Shown in pieces: positions 33,753 to 45,363 of a stretch of DNA of 64,000 bases (the stretch's first letter is position 1; the number at the start of each line of letters is the position of its first letter). Under the pieces are notes generated by a model. That model was not told the DNA's origin and made no database searches. It worked only from the letters and a program-made list of their open reading frames with translations. Location: contig NC_092196.1 of assembly GCF_043641665.1 (NCBI RefSeq), positions 13,591,192 through 13,655,191 of the forward strand. The letters are read 5' to 3'. The position numbers were made by a program, and so were the translations under genes. Source of the stretch: Enoplosus armatus (taxonomy: Eukaryota > Chordata > Actinopteri > Centrarchiformes > Enoplosidae).

Positions 33753-34343
33753 AAGCCCCCACGCTGCAGGGTCTGACACACTACACCCTCTCTCCTCCCT
33801 CTGGTCTTTCCCCTCACTCTCTGGACTCTGAGGATGCCCTCCGGAAACACACACACGCCTCCCACCTCCACCTTGCTGTGATGTTGTGGCAATGTAAAAT
33901 ATTGTGATGATGTTGCAGAACTGTTGCTCTCCTTGCCTTTCCCCCCACTGACGTGTGGGAATGCGGGGTGAAGCTGCAGGAGAGAGCACCATAACCCTGA
34001 CCCTTCCACCCTCTTCCTCCCTCTTTCCAGCTGATATGTATGTAGTATTTCCTTATTAAAAGAATAACTGAAGCTCAGAAATAGTCAGTGGTATTAAAAG
34101 TTAAAAATGAATAAGAAAAATGTGATAATAATTGAGGAGTAAAAAAGACAAGACACAACCATCCTTTGTCTCGTATTTTTCTAAAGCAAAATTTGCATGT
34201 TAAATTTTAGTTATTTTCTGGAATGGAAGTGAATTATTGCAACCTATCGTAACAGTTTGAGAGACATCTGTATGTGCTGTTTAAGAGGTTGTGGGGATAA
34301 AGAGTGATGTCTAGGGAGAGAAAGCACAGTCAAAAAGTCCTGA

Positions 34344-34349
34344 AATAAA
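34344..34349 (+). terminator. Polyadenylation signal candidate of hgs
   Basis: AATAAA about 590 nt after the stop. A further AATAAA occurs near 35022, so the 3' UTR end is uncertain. Confidence 0.5.
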
Positions 34350-35126
34350 TGGCACTAACTCACATTTCCCATCAGGTTCACAGTTTGCCATTCCAGCTTG
34401 TAATATTCAGTTCTCTCATGCACACACAAACCAGGGTCATCTTTTCTTGTTTTTGGCATTTATATGTTTGGAATGTTGTGTGTCTTCATGTAGTTTCTTA
34501 AATGATGAAACACATTGCAGGGATTGTACATTGTGGGAGGAAAGTTAGAAACTCTAACTGGGTGGTTGTTTAATCATCAATTAATATACTTTCATAGATG
34601 AAATCATTGAAATTACACAACTACTGATCATAAAATATACATATTAAAGCAGTGCAACAACTCTAATAGCATCCTGCATCCCTTTTATTAAAATGAGTTG
34701 TGTTGCCGATCGTAAAGTACCGTCACAAGACAAGACTGACAGAAGCATAAAACCATAAACAATAATTAACTGCAAATGGCCTCCAGGCACCCCACCCCGT
34801 GTGCATTTGTTTGTAACTGTCACAAGTGGGCAGTTGTTTTTTCTAAAGTATACTTGGCTCTCCAGAAATGAGGAAATGCTTGCAGAGCGAACATGACGTG
34901 TCGCATGTATGTATCTCAGACACCCAATCAGTGATTTCTGTAACCTTCAGTTTCCATCTGTGAATCTCTTTATTCCATCATACTGATCTGTCTGACTTTA
35001 AAGTAATTTTAAAATTATATTTAATAAATATCTGGTTCTTATTGTCCACTTGCTTCACTTACTTGGTTTCTTTTTTGATAACCTTCCAAAGGATTTGAAA
35101 AGAAAGACATGTACGGTATGATGACT

Positions 35127-35132
35127 TTTATT
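35127..35132 (-). terminator. Polyadenylation signal of mettl26
   Basis: TTTATT on the plus strand (AATAAA on the minus) about 190 nt past the mettl26 stop, in the convergent gap with hgs. Confidence 0.6.
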
Positions 35133-35317
35133 CATGTTAAGACAGTTTTCCTTGTCGCATTCATACATGTTTCAACAAGAGGGGTTTTAATCTTTGAGTA
35201 AAGGCCATAATATTACATTGATGCGTGATATGATGAAATGCGCTTAAACATATAACTTTATATTGCGCATAAGTATACAAAGAAGAGAGTTTTTCTTCTT
35301 TGTGCAGTTTGGCTTCT

Positions 35318-36451
35318 TTAAAGTTTTCTGAAGATGAGGCATTTGTAGCATTCTTCCATCTCAACCTGGAGATGCAAAACCATACAGGTAGAAAAGCTGT
35401 ATTGTTGTCATTACCAAGTAGTTACTCAAAGCTACAGTATGTGGCTCACCATCCTCTCCAGACGCATCCCGTTCCCATAGGCCAGCTGTCTCAGCACATC
35501 AATGTCTGGAAGACCCCACTCTGGATTTCTGTGTAAAAGCATAAATAAGTCTATTTACACCCCACCAGCAGAGCTTCACCAGACACATGCTGTTGTCATG
35601 TTGGAGGATGTTGTGTACTAGAGAAAATAAACGCCCGCTCACATTTTTCGGAGCTCTTCATCCAGGTGTTCATTACAACTTGGTGTGATGGTGCCATTAA
35701 TAGCATACACCTGGAACATGTTTAAGATTTGGAAAGGTGTTAGTTTTTAAAGCCTGTTGTGCAATGCCTTTTCACTTGACACTATTTTGAGTGGATAATA
35801 CATTTAATGAACATACCCCATATGTTAACAAAATCCCATTTTGCCTGAGGATCTGACCGGCTCCATTGAAAACACCCTTGGAAAATTATATATTTTTATT
35901 TTAACACATATGAAACAGGTACTGGCACATTTTGATCATTTAGAAATATCACAAACATAACCAGACCTACCTGTGCTGTCTTGAAGGAGCTGTATTGCAG
36001 TAAATTAATGGCAACAATAACATCACAGGAGTTGCGAGGATGGCCTGCCCATTTCTCCCACGGTTCGCTGGCATCCAGGTGGACAGGCTGCAGCACAGTC
36101 TTTACATGGGTTGCAGCAATGTATGCCTTAATACTGTAAGTATGAAGTTTACTGTCAAACACTTGACTGTATGGCTGCTGTAGAGCCATTCATTTGAGGT
36201 TGTTACATGTAAGACAGCATAACTATATCCATCCTTCTACAAGACACAAACCTGTCCCGAGATTCTTCTTTGATGTCTGATGGCTGCCAGGTAACAAAGG
36301 GCATCTTCTGGGCAAAGCGTACGACATGCTGTCCAGTTCCAGAGCCCAGCTCCAAGGCCAACAGCTGCCTGTGGGACTGGTCCTCCAGCACGTCTTCAAG
36401 CACTGAACACAGATCCTCCCAGTTCCTCTCTGCCTGAGGAGACAGCAGCAT
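35318..36451 (-). CDS. mettl26: Methyltransferase-like protein 26 (UPF0585 / C16orf13 family)
   Basis: Six coding exons on the minus strand: 36252..36451, 35971..36133, 35817..35876, 35643..35710, 35450..35528, 35318..35365. Joined frame 205 residues, the usual family length (human 204). N-terminal MLLSPQAERN aligns with the family start. The SAM-binding glycine motif ELGSGTGQH is at 34-42, followed by WQPSDIKEESRDSIKAY, a NLLQYSSF block, GILLTYGVYAINGTITP and NPEWGLPDIDVL, with C-terminal CLIFRKL. The family is predicted to be a class I methyltransferase of unknown substrate. It is convergent with hgs and divergent from mrpl12, whose ATG is 1.1 kb away, so a shared promoter region is plausible. 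Confidence 0.93.
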
Positions 36452-36717
36452 GGTCTGGGGGGGGAAGCAGAAGGATGTGTCACTATATCATCTTGTACCT
36501 TGTATTTCCAGTCTGTGCATTGATTTTCTTTCTCAGAGAATCCCTCTCACCTTCCCTTGTGCTGGTTGACTGAGACTAGCAGGAAAATGGCACATTGGTG
36601 GAGGCTGGATGTGGTGGATGACTGTAACAGCAGATGGGTACAGAGATTACCTGGCTAAGAGGATTCCCTGTGCTCCTCCCCAGTGGCCAGACCTGGTACA
36701 GGACAGGTAGGACAAAC

Positions 36718-37273
36718 ACATAAGTACATTTGCTCAAGTGCTTTAGTACAAATTTGAGGTACCTGTACTTGAGTATTTCCATTTTATGCAGCTTCTACTC
36801 CACCACATCTCAGAGGAAAGTATTGTACTTTTTACTCCAGTATATTTGTCTGACAGCTTTAGTTACTTGTTATTTTTTCAGATTACAATTTTCCATACCT
36901 GTCCAGTGAAAATCTCCAAATGAGGTGATTTTTTTAATTACATTTTTCTGATAAACTGAAGGATGAAGTGTTCCTTCATAGGCTGAGAAAATACACCTAC
37001 TTCTTAAATTAAATAAACTATTTAGCTGAAAATGCATTGTCACAAAGCCGAAAACAGGTCTGTTTTCTTAACACAAAAGTTTTTAGAGATATGTGGTTAT
37101 CACAGGACAAACATATGATTATCTTATAGGATATGATACACTGCTGTAGGTTAAACTAACTGTATATAAATTAGTTAAAATGAAGACAACCTAAAACAAC
37201 TACAGCAGTAAAATGCAACATACACTGATAGGGGACCATTGTTATGCATTATGAGTATTTTTACTTTTACAAC
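36718..37273 (+). mobile_element. TACTT-rich interspersed element, copy 4, in the mettl26-mrpl12 promoter gap
   Basis: AAGTACATTTGCTCAAGTGC start, then GAGGTACCTGTACTTGAGTA, TTCTACTCCACCACATCTCA, and a terminal TATTTTTACTTTTACAAC. It fills about half of the region between the two divergent start codons. Confidence 0.8.
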
Positions 37274-37561
37274 TATATTGTGTGATAATATCTGTTACCA
37301 TTGGTACTAACTGTGAATTCCCGCTAAAGAACTAATATTATATCCGTATCAGCACTATTCCCATTTATTTATTTATTTATTTATTTTTGGTCCCTTATGG
37401 GCTCCCATAGGTTTTCTAACAGTTCACGCAATGCATTGTGGGTAGGTCAGAAGCCGAGAGGACGCCATGTGCTTTTGAGACAGGGGGACTGGAAGGAGAC
37501 AGACTTGGCTTGTTTTCTATCAGGGACACCGGGATAAACTGCTCCAGTTAACAGAGTTAGC
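37274..37561 (+). promoter_or_regulatory. mrpl12 upstream region
   Basis: Includes an (ATTT)n run at 37362-37387 and then a GC-richer, TATA-less stretch with GCAATGCATTGTGGGTAGGT at about 37429, typical of housekeeping promoters. The transcription start was not determined. Confidence 0.4.
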
Positions 37562-40360
37562 ATGTACTGCACCAGACGCTGCCTCCGGACCGCGCTGCGG
37601 GCTGCGGCGACCACGCACCGGTACGTAACGTCTGCTGAGCGGGCAACAGTCAGTCACGTAAGACCGGGGCAGTAGTAACGGTGCATCAGAGTCTGGCTGT
37701 CTGCTTCTTCAAGGGCAGACAGCCTGTGACTTCTGACTGTTATTTCGGTTGTAAGACAGGCTGTTGTCGCTGTAGCTCGTGTAAATACAGAACATGTGTT
37801 TCATCCGCAGTCTGAAGGGAGGTTCATGTTTTACGGCTGTGCGTCAAGTGTTAGCTAACGTTAGCTTGGTAACTTTAGCCAGCAGTAACTGAACCTTTAC
37901 GGGCTTCAACTTGATCGCGATCCCCTGCATTTATGCATTTATTCTCATGAGAAACACTTTGTCCCCGTCTTTAGTTTGGGTCGTAAAAACCTGATGTAGC
38001 AGCTGTGAGAGGATTTCCTCCAGTAAGCAGCTATGTTTCTGACAGCCAAGGTCACACTCGTGTAACTGCAAATTCAGGTTTTTGCTTGTCAAATAACCAC
38101 AAGCTGCATCTCTTAATTTGTTGTTGTGTCGTTGTACTCTGAGCAAAGTTGAGACCATAAATATGAACTACAGTTAATATGTTAAACCAGACCTGACAGT
38201 ACAGTACAACAAAGCAGTCATCCCAGAGCAGTGGTTCCCATCCGGGTGGGGAACCCCCGCCCCCCGAAGAGTCGTAGGGGTCACAGGGTGGTTAGCTGCA
38301 TAGAAAAACAATAAACGCTAAAAACAATTTAGGTTTGTTTTGGCAGACTTTCTTCTAAAACTTTGCTTTTATGAGGACTTAAACTATCAAGTCCTTCATT
38401 CATTTTCATGTAATCTGCTGATTATTCTCTTGATTTACCTAATTACCTAATTATGGCTTCATTGTTTTGACCGATCACCAGTCAAGATGGTAAGATATCA
38501 ACTTCACTATCTCGCAAAGACACAGAAAAGCAAGAAATCCTCACAATTGAGAAGCTGGAACCAGGGAATGTTTGGTATTTTTGCTCGAAAGAAAAGAGTC
38601 AGAGATTAATCCTGTATCAAAATAGTTGATTGCAGATTAAATAATCAATGGTTTGATGTATTGTTACAATCATTTTACCTCTTCAGCCTCCTAAAAGTAT
38701 TCAGTCTCGATCAGTAAAGATGCATTTAAGATGCCAGCTGAAGTCAGATGTGAGCTGCAGATGTGTATACACGGTGTCTTGTATCTTGAGCTCTGAGGAC
38801 CACAGGACCAGGACCAGACACAGTCAGCCATTTAGCTAAGCCATTTCCAATTTTTCCAGGCAACAGCTTCAGCGGCCGGCTCCATCCCTGTGTGCTCTCA
38901 GACTTCTGAAGACCAGTCCAGCCACCCACTCAGATGCCATCGCCACCCCTCCACTAGACGGAGCACCCAAACAGTATTCCCCCAAAATCCAGCAGCTCGT
39001 CAATGACATAGCCAGCCTCACTTTATTAGAGGTGTCGGACCTCAATGAGCTCCTCAAGGTTTGTGGAAATGTCCCGAAACGCAGAATCTCAACCACAATA
39101 CGCTGCCAATACGTGTCAGATAGAGACTGTTGTGATCCATCTGTGGTGTCATGTTTTTGTTGCAGAAAACTCTGAACATTCAGGATGTTGGGATGATGCC
39201 GATGGCTGCGTCAGCTTTACCTGCAGCTCAGGTGAGTGCTTTGTATACAATATAACTTTATCTGCTACCACACCATCATAAACTACAACTTCTAAAATGA
39301 CTTCACTTCTTTCTGATTGAAACTAGGCCACAGAAGAGGAGGAGGCACCGGCCAAGAAAGAACAGACTCACTTCACAGTCAAATTGACAGAATTAAAAGC
39401 AGCTGAAAAAGTGAAACTTATAAAGGAAGTGAAGAACTGCATCCAAGGCTTGAATCTGGTGCAGGTAAGTCTCATCATTAGTTAAAAGTACCCTGTGGAG
39501 CTTTTTTTGACCACTAGTAGCGCTAAGGAGCAATGTCTGCTGATTGACAGTCGGTGCCAAGAAATGCAGCAAGGCACCAATGTAGGCAAGGAGGAGGACT
39601 GCAAGTTAGCAAACATGGATTTAGAATATTGGCTTTGCAAGTACAAATACATTTAACATATTTATTAGACCTCAAGGATGCACACAATGAGAGAAACTTT
39701 GTTCTCCACAGGGCACATTTTACATTAAGTACTTTCTGCTGATACACTCCATCCAGTATTTAATCACATTATACAGCTGCACAGAACCTAAAATAGACCT
39801 ACAATAATATATGACAGGTGTGAAGCTCTGCATAAAGAAAAGTCTTTATCACAGCTTTCCTGTTAGTGGTCTTTTTTTATGCAAGATTTTAAATCCCATA
39901 CTGATTGTTGCTTGCTTTTCTCACTATTACATGCTGTTGCTTTTAATCTGTTGGTGCTGCTTCATAGTTCAGCCACATGTGACACTGCATTGTGAAGTTG
40001 GAACAGGTTACACTGTTTTCTTATTGAGTTTGTTATGGTGTCAATGACAGCTGACATACTCTATCTATATGAGCACCGTAGTAATAAACAAAAGATTTTA
40101 GCGTGCTTATAAGTAATATTGGTCTCTTTAAACATGTACATGATCGGTGTGTATACAGATTTTAGGACAGCATCCCAGCTCCTGTTTTCACATATTTGGT
40201 AATTTCACTAAATGTTGTTTTTTCTCTGTCGTTCCTAAACCAGGCTAAGAAACTAGTGGAGTCTCTTCCACAGGAAATCCGAGCCAACGTATCCAAAGAG
40301 GAGGCAGAGAAACTGAAAGCAGCCCTGGAGGCAGCAGGCGGCACCGTGGTGTTGGAGTAG
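37562..40360 (+). CDS. mrpl12: Mitochondrial ribosomal protein L12 (bL12m)
   Basis: Five coding exons, 37562..37620, 38860..39058, 39166..39231, 39327..39464, 40244..40360, 192 residues (human 198). Residues 1 to about 45 are Arg-rich with almost no acidic residues, a mitochondrial presequence. The L7/L12 dimerisation region follows ([20 protein letters not shown] with [15 protein letters not shown]), then a hinge rich in Ala, Glu and Lys, then the C-terminal factor-binding domain ([20 protein letters not shown] with [16 protein letters not shown] and GGTVVLE). It forms the mitoribosomal stalk that recruits translation factors; the free human protein is also reported to bind mitochondrial RNA polymerase. 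Strong orthologue; intron 1 (1.2 kb) holds repeats. Confidence 0.97.
38229..38660. mobile_element. Two repeat fragments in mrpl12 intron 1
   Basis: 38229-38300 reads AGCAGTGGTTCCCATCCGGG with GAAGAGTCGTAGGGGTCACA, a hAT-like end known from many fish. 38495-38660 holds AATTGAGAAGCTGGAACCAG and a final GATTAAATAATCAATGG, the type found at 9233-9520 in opposite orientation. Confidence 0.6.
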
Positions 40361-43110
40361 ATCTGTGTGGCTGCCTGCCCATCCGTTCTCCACCATTTTG
40401 CTGCTCATACACTTCAACCTTCATCCTATTGTTATTATTTTTTTTTTTACATGACAAAGAGGAGGATCCCGGGAGAAAAGGAAACAAAGAAATGCCTTCT
40501 GACACTAATACTGTCTCTTAACAGCGTCAGGCGGGGCGGTACAATCTCTAGACTGAACTTTCCAGGCACTACAGCCTGCACACACGTCCGCCTCGCTGTT
40601 TCCTTGTCCATTTGTCTGCTCATGTGTCTGTCTGATACTTACAGAAACACTGGCCTTGGTGCCAAGTAAGTCACTTGGCCATTCTGTGTGTGTATGTTAA
40701 ACTAGTCACAGAAGGAAAGATCATGGTGTAGGGACATGGTTACCACTCCCTTTGTTGAAGAACACCAGATACTGTATCTAGTTCAGGGGATGGCAGGGCT
40801 GAGTCCTCATATTGATTATAGAATTGTTATTACTGTGATTAAAGTTGAAATATCCATATTTTCCCTTCTTTTATGTGTTCTTGTGGTTATAATGTATACA
40901 TATACGGTAGATTGCGTCCTGCTTTACTGCTGCTGGCCACTAGAGGTCATAAGGTCTCTTTTAATCACCTCAGTCAGGATGAGGGAAGACATTTGAATCA
41001 CATTTTGTTCCTGTGTCAACTTAGAAATGTGTCATGCTGATTTAACTTTGACATCAACAGAAGCCAGTTGCTGTCCTGGAAGACAGGAAATCAGTTTCAA
41101 ATAATTTATGCTTTGGAAAGATTCAGTATATGCCATTTATAGTTGGACTAACACATAAAACAAACAGTTTTAAGCATATACAGTAAACTCATGCAAATTT
41201 GCAGGGAACCATGTTTATCTCAAATCCCCAAAATATAAACTTTAAGCAGCCGTTAATATTTTGAATACAGGATGGCTGCACATTAAACTCAATGTGTCAG
41301 GGGACTGCCGGAAATCTACAGCACACATCAGCAGGTTAAAAGGTACACGTGAGTTCATCACAGACAAACATCTGACTTGTCATAGTTGGAAAAGCACAGG
41401 TCCAGGACCCTGAAACTGAAGCAGCTAAATGGAATTCATCATTACTTTTGTTACCTACACGTGTTTTTCCTACCGTGACTGTCAAATATCTTCTGTGAAA
41501 GAAAGGACTGCCAGTCATCATTTCAAAACAACACTGAAATAAATACATCAGCATCCATTTAAAGGCCCTGTACACCCACACAAGTGATTTTACATATTTT
41601 GATGAGAACTCTTAGGATTATTGGCTTGACTGACATTTCGCTCACTCTCCTGTTGAACAAGATACACCTTTATCATCTCTATGACTACATGCATTTTATA
41701 CATGATAATAATTACAGATTCACTCCACCCTCCTTCAACCAGAGATCTAATTAGCCAGAATAACTGAAAACAGCTGTGTGGGTCTGCAGGGCCCTTATGT
41801 TGGCTTACTGAGACATGAACATTTTTCCAACATACTGTTAAGAGCTATAATTTTTGTGATCTGTTAAAATGTTTGTGGATATGGAAGTGTTTTGTGATGA
41901 ACTCAGTGAACCCTTTGACCTGACTGTAGATTGCCACCAGGTGGTGTATGTAGTCTGTCCTCAAGGTTGTGTTTGACACTTCATTTAAATTTGCCTTGAA
42001 AAAGACAAAAGGTGTGGGTGAAATGCTGAAAAATGAAATCTTAGCGTGCAGCCATCCTCCCTCATAAAAATGTTTGGTGTGCATCTGTCAGATACCTCAT
42101 GCTGATTAAGTCATTGCAGTTAATCTATAAATTAATATCTTTTGAATGCTGTTTCAGGAGTTCAGGAGCTCAAAGGGGAATCTGGTGTATTTTTGGGGAT
42201 AGGAGACATTTAGAAAGCCCTGCATGGTTTCAGCCTTTCCTTTTGCTGTGACACTACTTTATCAGTAGGGGGGTTGTATTTCCTATTTTTTTAAGTAGGC
42301 TAATAGGATTAAATTCTTATTAGGTCCACATAGACACCATATGGGTTACATTTTGAGTTTCATCATTAGCCCATATGAGAATAGATTCAGAATCAACCCA
42401 GGGCTCATTTTACATGGGTTTAAAATACACGTCAATTCTTGCACCCTCCTAGATTACACCTACCTACATTCATCAGCTCATGTAGCATATTTTAACTATA
42501 GGCTACTATATTTATTGTGCCTTGATTAATTGTCTATTTTAATTTAGATGTCAGTAAATATAAACCTCAACCTGTTCCTGAGGATTTTACCAAAGCAACA
42601 AAAATGTACACTTTTTGTTAGAGGTTCTGTTAGAGGATGACTAAAAGACTTTCAAAAAGCCACCTCCTGCATCCTGTGCATTTGCTAAAGCTGTTCCCTT
42701 TTTGAGGCTTCATTGCATGTTTTGCCTAAATTGCCAGGCAGCTGAGAAAGAGAATGATAGATGGATCGGAGTGAGGAGGAGATGACAGGCAGCAAAACTC
42801 TCAGGCTGAATCAAAACTGCTATGTGGTGCACACGTCAGTCAACTCCCTCAAGAGACAGAAACCAGGGGAAATTACATAGGAATACATTTAGTCCTCCCT
42901 CAGGGACAATAAACACCATGAATATTACATAGGAATAGTAAAATACATTTTTATGCAATGACAGTAAAATGGACACATGAAAAATGGACAACGCAATTGG
43001 AAATGCTCAAATTCAAAGGTTAAATGCAAAATTTGAATCACCAAATATGGCAAACTGGCATTAAAAATGCAAATGGAGTTGGAAATACATTTCTATTAAA
43101 TGTTTAAATA
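40361..43110. other. mrpl12 3' UTR and intergenic
   Basis: No clear AATAAA lies within the first 500 nt after the stop, so the mrpl12 3' end is undefined. No exon recognised. Confidence 0.45.
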
Positions 43111-43165
43111 CAAATCAGAATCAGAAATACTTTATTGATCCCCGAGGGGAAATTAGACAAATATA
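43111..43165. repeat. 'CAGAAATACTTTATTGATCC' repeat end
   Basis: AATCAGAAATACTTTATTGA followed by TCCCCGAGGGGAAATT contains a short palindrome and is the 3' end of a common fish retroelement-like repeat. A degenerate relative is nested in hgs intron 4. Confidence 0.6.
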
Positions 43166-44478
43166 TAAATGAAATAATGCATTACAAAAAGAAAGCATTT
43201 TAAGTAAATTAGAAATTTAGAAAAAAACCATTTGAAGACGAGGAGAGAGGATGGCAAGTGGAAGTCATGAATGGCTTATCATCCATTTACTTCAAACTCC
43301 AATTCAGTCCTGGAAAAATAGATAGAATAATGTGCTGTAAAGGAAACCCTGCTGTGTTACTGATGATGACAGTTTCAGGCTGCTTTGTCGTGTTGAGACA
43401 GTAACTTGGGTCACTGCAGGAAGGCGGCACATGAGATCAAATCCAATTACAAATCAAAAAATCAAAATGCATATAAAACTACATGCAATATGTGCAGGTA
43501 ATTTAGAGAAACATCCACAGGCGACTATCTGGCAGAGAAATCCAAAAATGCAGAATATCAAATTAGGCACACTTGAAAATGCGTCTTATTCTCTGGTAAT
43601 GTCTGGACTAAAGACAGGCACAGGACAGGAACCTGATTCAGAATACTAACCATCACTAGGTGTCATTAGTGTCATTACACGTGTCTGCATGTGTCAGATC
43701 CTGCAGCAGTGAGTGTTTGCTCGTGTCTTGTCTTTGCTCTGACTTGTTGAGGCGGTATCCAGTTACCCTTTCTGTCATCTGTCATGAGCCCCCCCCCCTC
43801 CCTCTGAGTCAGCACACGCAGGGCAGCGCCAGGCGGCTCATTCATACCACTGCTGCAGCTCTCATTTAAAATCATGTCATGCTTCAGAAACAAAACAGAC
43901 ACTTGGGCTTTAGAAACTTCCATAAAACGTAAAGATTACTTCGTAACAGTCGTTCAAACTCTTGAGCTTAACTGAATAAGAGCGGAGGCATGCAGAGTGT
44001 GTTTGCTGTTATGTGACCCTGACACTGGATGGTATAATGGGCAAGTAGCAGCTATTCTTAACAAATATTTGTTTGAACTTCATGACCTTTGATCTGTGTG
44101 AGTTGAATCCTGGGATGCTGGCATACCACATTCACAAAACTACAGCAGCAGTCACGCTAACTTACTATTTTTATATTGGTCACGTACACTTCCTCCCACA
44201 AACCAGCTGGCACAGAAAGATGGAGTAAGACTCTGCACTCACTCCACTGGACAAGTTAATCCAAAATGTCCAGCTCTTTCTGAGAGACAAAAACACAGAT
44301 TTACACAAAGGACACTTGCACTAGACTTTGTCTATTGTGCATTTAATATGAACAGCGTCCGACCATCGACGGCAGTGTTGAAGGAAAAGGATGAAGAGAG
44401 CAGCCTTGGACAAAGTTGTCCCAGCAACCTTTAAGAAGCAGACACTTTGCCTCCTTCTTTTGGACTTTCACTAACAAC
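43166..44478. other. Intergenic upstream of slc25a10
   Basis: AT-rich, with a short run of 13 C at about 43786-43798. No exon seen. The slc25a10 promoter should lie in the last few hundred bases; no TATA box stands out. Confidence 0.45.
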
Positions 44479-45305
44479 ATGAAGGAGAATCGCACTTCTC
44501 GTTGGTATTTTGGTGGCGTCTCCTCCAGCGCAGCCGCCTGTTTAACACACCCACTGGATTTAATTAAGGTAAAATACAAAGCTAATTGATTCTTTTTTAT
44601 TTAACTACCATTGTAGCACATTTTTCCCTTTAAGAAATTAAGCAAACTATCCAGTTAGGCCCTCATTGATCTGTCTGGGGTGTTTCTCACATGTGCCTCT
44701 GGATTGCATTGTGGAAAATGGTAATAAAATTATGTTCTTTGAAGGTTTATTATGCCCTCTTTTCCTGTTGACGCTGACTTTCGGAGGAGCAAGCTGTTTC
44801 ATGGCGCTGATTCCATTTACCCAATTTCCTAAATTGCCTTGATTATGACAATCAATAGGCTTGTTTGGGTGCTTTGAAGTGCATAAAATGATGACAGAAA
44901 CATCTTTAGCACAGGTCTACCTGTTCAATTTTGTATTTCCTACAGCTATTATCCAGCTATTGAATTGATTTTCTTTAAAATCGTCTGTGGTGATGTTTGG
45001 AGCAGGCTGCAGACGTTACCTCTCAGTCTGAATATCACCTTTAAGTTAGATTGTGTTTTCTTGATGCACACTGGCACCTGCTTCAGACAGGAAGAGGATT
45101 TGGTGACGTCTACTGCCACTTTGCACATGTGCAGGCACTCTCAGTAAAAGTGTGACAGAGCATGTGATCATTTCCAGGTGCACTTACAGACACAGCAGGA
45201 GGTGAGGATGAGGATGATCGGGATGACCGTTAACGTGGTGAGGAGGGAAGGTTACCTGACTCTCTACAGTGGCCTCAGTGCGTCCCTCTGCCGACAGGTG
45301 GAAAA

Positions 45306-45363
<58 letters not shown>

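Noticed and set aside
32132..34009. Long minus-strand frames antisense to hgs exons
   Set aside because: Mirror readings of Gln/Pro-rich coding exons; no independent splice or start signals.
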